Shown: positions 61,727 through 64,000 of the stretch, piece by piece | Position numbering within the stretch: the first letter of the stretch is position 1 | Layout: every line of letters begins with the position of its first letter | Source: Faucicola osloensis_B | Lineage (GTDB): Bacteria > Pseudomonadota > Gammaproteobacteria > Pseudomonadales > Moraxellaceae | DNA: 64,000 nt | NCBI GenBank assembly: GCA_964211495.1 | Contig: CAXORL010000003.1 | Span: 62,001-126,000, forward strand | Direction: 5' to 3' | Translations under genes and position numbers: made by a program | The notes under the pieces: model-generated | What the model saw: the letters and a program-made list of their open reading frames with translations, nothing else | What the model was told of the DNA's origin: nothing | Databases searched by the model: none

Positions 61727-61984
61727 TTATTGCGCAGCTTGTTTGGCTTGCATCTCATGCCACTGGGCATAGGTCAACGCTTGGATATTCAGTGCATGGA
61801 TTTCACCTGACGCAAATTTATCAGAGACCAACCCCAATACGGCTTGTTGACGCGCGACAGGACGTTTACCCTCAAAGCTGTCATCCACCACGCGCACATC
61901 AAATTTGTTGCCTTGATTGGCGGCTTCGATTTTGCCACTCGGAAAATGGGGTTGTAGTAAAGTAATTAAATCTTGTGCGTTCAT
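61727..61984 (-). CDS. ibaG: BolA family protein IbaG
   Basis: An 85-residue BolA-fold protein. The helix-strand pattern with VRVVDDSFEGKRPVARQQAVLG and EIHALNIQALT matches IbaG, which partners with monothiol glutaredoxins in iron-sulfur handling. The usual place of ibaG directly before murA is kept. AGG precedes the ATG at normal distance. Confidence 0.92.
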   Translation of the reverse strand: MNAQDLITLLQPHFPSGKIEAANQGNKFDVRVVDDSFEGKRPVARQQAVLGLVSDKFASGEIHALNIQALTYAQWHEMQAKQAAQ

Positions 61985-62076
61985 GGGAAATACCTAATAA
62001 AAGAGGGGTAAAATTATACTATTTTGCTGCGTAGCATAGCATAATTTTTGCTAAGTTTATACGTTATACAAAATGC

Positions 62077-62481
62077 TTAATTTACGCTAAAAGCGTCCTT
62101 AATCCACGTAGGCGTTGGCGTGACAGCATTCCGTGTAGCTTGAACGCCTTCATAACTTACCACATCAAAGCGAATGTCAAAGTTATCAAATTGCGGATGC
62201 GCCTGTAAAAAAGCGGCGGTGGTTTTAATGATTTTACGTTGTTTGGCGGGGGTGATACTGTCTAAACTTGTGCCAAATTGGCTGGCTTTTCGTTGACGCA
62301 CTTCGACAATGACTAAGCAAGGGATTTTTTGCGTCGGCTCGAGCATCACCAAATCAAGCTCGCCTAAGTTTTTGTAGTGCCAGTTTTTGGCAAAAAACGT
62401 TAAACCTTGCGCTTCAAGGTAGCCTTTGGCGAGGGTTTCATAATAGTCACCTTGGCGCTGTTTTGGGGCGGTGAGTTTCAT
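62077..62481 (-). CDS. YraN family (UPF0102) protein
   Basis: A 134-residue nuclease-fold protein of unknown role. GDYYETLAKGYLEAQGL, NWHYKNLGELDLVML, VIVEVRQRKASQFGTSLDSITPAKQRKI and FDIRFDVVSYEG match the family; the GELDLV and EVR residues are the putative PD-(D/E)xK site. In related genomes it lies divergent from rsmI; here an extra gene sits between. Confidence 0.9.
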   Translation of the reverse strand: MKLTAPKQRQGDYYETLAKGYLEAQGLTFFAKNWHYKNLGELDLVMLEPTQKIPCLVIVEVRQRKASQFGTSLDSITPAKQRKIIKTTAAFLQAHPQFDNFDIRFDVVSYEGVQATRNAVTPTPTWIKDAFSVN

Positions 62482-62493
62482 TTTGAAGGATGA

Positions 62494-62524
62494 TTGACTA
62501 TGTTAAAATGAAATTGATTATACT
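62494..62524 (+). promoter_or_regulatory. Candidate promoter for the gene at 62539
   Basis: TTGACT (62494-62499), a 19-base spacer and TATACT (62519-62524). The spacer is slightly long. Transcription would begin almost at the start codon, giving a very short leader. Confidence 0.4.
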
Positions 62525-62538
62525 TTGAGAATTAAACA

Positions 62539-62949
62539 ATGCAAAATCCAAAATGCCAAGTTTATCCTAACCTTCCCTTTGAAAATCTCATTCCCGCCAT
62601 TGATGCGATTCATTATGACGGCCGTACATTGCGAGTAACATTGCTATTTAAACCACAAGATTATGAGTTAGTATATTTAGACTTTGAATATGTCATGGGT
62701 TTTAGAATGCTTATAGAAGGAGATTTACTAGACTTTGCAAATGATGAATACCCTAAAAATTGGTTATTATCTGTTTCAGAAAATGGCTGGTATGAACAGG
62801 AAAAATTACGAAAAGGCTTTACTTCACAATATGTCTTTGACATGAAGGGTAACCGCCCAAATGAATTCTTTATTCTGGGTGAAAGTGATTGTATTAGTGT
62901 TTTAACGAGTCTCACAGATGTTCCAAAAATAACTTTCATTGAACGATAA
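62539..62949 (+). CDS. Unrecognised 136-residue soluble protein
   Basis: Encodes an acidic, aromatic-rich cytoplasmic protein with no signal or membrane helix: VYLDFEYVMGFRMLIEGDLLDF in the middle, then WLLSVSENGWYEQEK and a C-terminal ILGESDCISVLTSLTDVP. I do not recognise a family. Its codons are visibly more AT-rich than those of yraN and rsmI on either side. Size, charge and isolation resemble orphan immunity-type proteins, but this is speculation. No clear ribosome binding site precedes the ATG; rsmI follows 24 bases after. Confidence 0.75.
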   Translation: MQNPKCQVYPNLPFENLIPAIDAIHYDGRTLRVTLLFKPQDYELVYLDFEYVMGFRMLIEGDLLDFANDEYPKNWLLSVSENGWYEQEKLRKGFTSQYVFDMKGNRPNEFFILGESDCISVLTSLTDVPKITFIER

Positions 62950-62973
62950 TTTTATAAAGAAAACGAGAAAAAT

Positions 62974-63822
62974 ATGACTTCAAATCAAGGCACACTCTAT
63001 ATCGTCGCCACCCCGATTGGTAATTTATCCGATATCACCGCCCACGCCATCGACTGCCTAAAAAGCGTGGCTATCATCGCCTGTGAGGACACCCGCACCT
63101 CGGGCAAACTGCTCAACCACTTTAACATCCCCACCAAAACTTGGGCTTATCACGACCACAATGCCGAAGTACAGACCCCTAAACTAATTGAGATATTACA
63201 GTCAGGGCAAAGTATCGCGCTTATCAGTGATGCCGGTACCCCGCTGATTAGCGACCCTGGTTTTCGACTTGTACGCGCCTGTCACCAAGCCGGTATCAAA
63301 GTCTCACCGGTTGTCGGCGCCAGTGCTGCCATAGCCGCCTTATCGGTCGCAGGATTACCCTCAGACAAGTTTTATTTTTATGGCTTTTTGCCCGCCAAAA
63401 CCGCAGGACGCCAAAGCGAATTGACTAAAATCAAAGATTTAACTGCCACGCTGATTTTTTATGAAGCGCCCCATCGTATTGTTGAGTGTATCGATGACAT
63501 GATTACGGTGCTTGGCGACAATCGACAAGTGACGTTCTGCCGTGAAATAACCAAAACGTTTGAAACCATTTATCCATCAACGCTCGGTGCATTAAAGCAG
63601 TTTGTTGCAAGCGATGCCAATCAGCAAAAAGGGGAAATGGTACTGGTGGTCGCTGGCGCAAGTGAATTACAGAATCATGATAATCAACACGATGAATTGT
63701 TAAAACGACTATTGCAAGATTTGTCGGTGAAAAAAGCCGCACAGCTTGCCAGCGATATCACAGGCGCAAAGAAAAATGCCTTGTATGAACGGGCCTTGAT
63801 GTTAAAAGACGATAATGATTAA
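62974..63822 (+). CDS. rsmI: 16S rRNA 2'-O-ribose C1402 methyltransferase
   Basis: A 282-residue tetrapyrrole-methylase-fold enzyme modifying 16S rRNA C1402. TLYIVATPIGNLSDIT at the N-terminus, ACEDTRTSGKLL, LISDAGTPLISDPGFRLV, VVGASAAIAALSVAG and FYGFLPAK are diagnostic. The C-terminus with KKAAQLASDITGAKKNALYERAL is the usual helical tail. Its stop overlaps the stop of the convergent gene by three bases. Confidence 0.96.
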   Translation: MTSNQGTLYIVATPIGNLSDITAHAIDCLKSVAIIACEDTRTSGKLLNHFNIPTKTWAYHDHNAEVQTPKLIEILQSGQSIALISDAGTPLISDPGFRLVRACHQAGIKVSPVVGASAAIAALSVAGLPSDKFYFYGFLPAKTAGRQSELTKIKDLTATLIFYEAPHRIVECIDDMITVLGDNRQVTFCREITKTFETIYPSTLGALKQFVASDANQQKGEMVLVVAGASELQNHDNQHDELLKRLLQDLSVKKAAQLASDITGAKKNALYERALMLKDDND

Positions 63823-64000
63823 CTATTAAAAGCTTTGAATAAGGCGTTAACGCCTAACAGTAATAAAATCACCAACGTCATATTTTTGAACATTTTTTGT
63901 GAGATTTTATGACGAAAATAAAACCCGATATACAAACACAGCAACGACAACAGCGTCGCCACGCCAAGCACGCCCAATTCTGTCGTTGGTAGGCTCACAA
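63819..64000 (-). CDS. TauE/SafE-like permease (C-terminal 60 codons)
   Basis: A leftward frame open from the window edge to TAA at 63819-63821. It encodes LPTTELGVLGVATLLSLL, an IGFYFRHKISQKMFKN loop and a final helix VILLLLGVNALFKAF. The glycine, basic loop and last helix fit the end of TauE/SafE permeases, but only the last fifth is visible. Its stop overlaps the rsmI stop on the other strand. Confidence 0.55.
   Translation of the reverse strand, partial: VSLPTTELGVLGVATLLSLLCLYIGFYFRHKISQKMFKNMTLVILLLLGVNALFKAFNS

Noticed and set aside
63910..63993. 27-codon rightward frame at the window end
   Set aside because: Basic, Gln/Arg-rich product is the shadow of the opposite-strand permease tail.

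Overview
The window is a chromosomal stretch of a gammaproteobacterium, most likely from the Moraxellaceae (Moraxella/Faucicola/Psychrobacter type). This is inferred from protein character: Acinetobacter/Moraxella-style DUF2789 and DUF2799 proteins, a wax ester synthase/DGAT, a stand-alone type II secretion ATPase, a short-form HisG, and mid-range GC coding DNA separated by very AT-rich gaps. There are no tRNA or rRNA genes, no insertion sequences, no prophage genes and no CRISPR array. About 60 genes are present and nearly all are housekeeping. The only clearly broken one is a dodecin gene with an in-frame TGA.

Layout. 1-10.2 kb: a partial OlsB-like acyltransferase, hflX, a 690-base AT-rich gap with two tandem DnaA-box-like 9-mers, a lytic transglycosylase, htpX, a DUF2789 protein, mdh, an RNase T2-like protein that has lost its catalytic histidines, and an Slt70-type transglycosylase. 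10.4-20.4 kb: a methyltransferase, miaB, gspE, thiG, a wax ester synthase, and a GltIJKL-type amino acid ABC importer. 20.7-30.1 kb: hslO, the interrupted dodecin, topA with a small membrane protein and an orphan ParA, a DUF2799 lipoprotein, ttcA and a PerM-like permease. 30.4-38.4 kb: purM, purN, ubiA, a BioC-like methyltransferase, an MBL-fold protein, tsaB, uppP, rsmJ and a lipoprotein. 38.4-49.4 kb: secA, an adenine/adenosine deaminase, mutS, fdxA, suhB and dxs. 49.8-57.8 kb: ribA, a TauE/SafE permease, birA-coaX, a lipoprotein, a TerC-CBS-CorC protein, and a secreted lipase followed by its membrane foldase. 57.8-64 kb: a leftward cluster ibaG-murA-hisG-GGCT-like-hisD, then yraN, an unrecognised gene, rsmI, and the tail of a second TauE/SafE-like permease.

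Links between genes. The lipase and foldase at 55.6-57.8 kb would need a type II secretion system, and gspE at 13-14.4 kb encodes its ATPase; lipase and wax ester synthase together suggest growth on lipids and their storage. The Glt importer, purM/purN, ubiA, dxs, uppP, murA and secA serve core metabolism, envelope building and export. Most convergent gene pairs are separated by strong bidirectional intrinsic terminators.

Most interesting signals: the TGA that replaces the flavin-stacking tryptophan codon of dodecin; the RNase T2-like pseudoenzyme; the tandem DnaA boxes in the AT-rich gap; the unrecognised AT-rich gene between yraN and rsmI; low-complexity inserts and tails in MutS, Dxs, TtcA and TopA; and a recurring pattern of short (7-18 base) tandem repeats in intergenic DNA.
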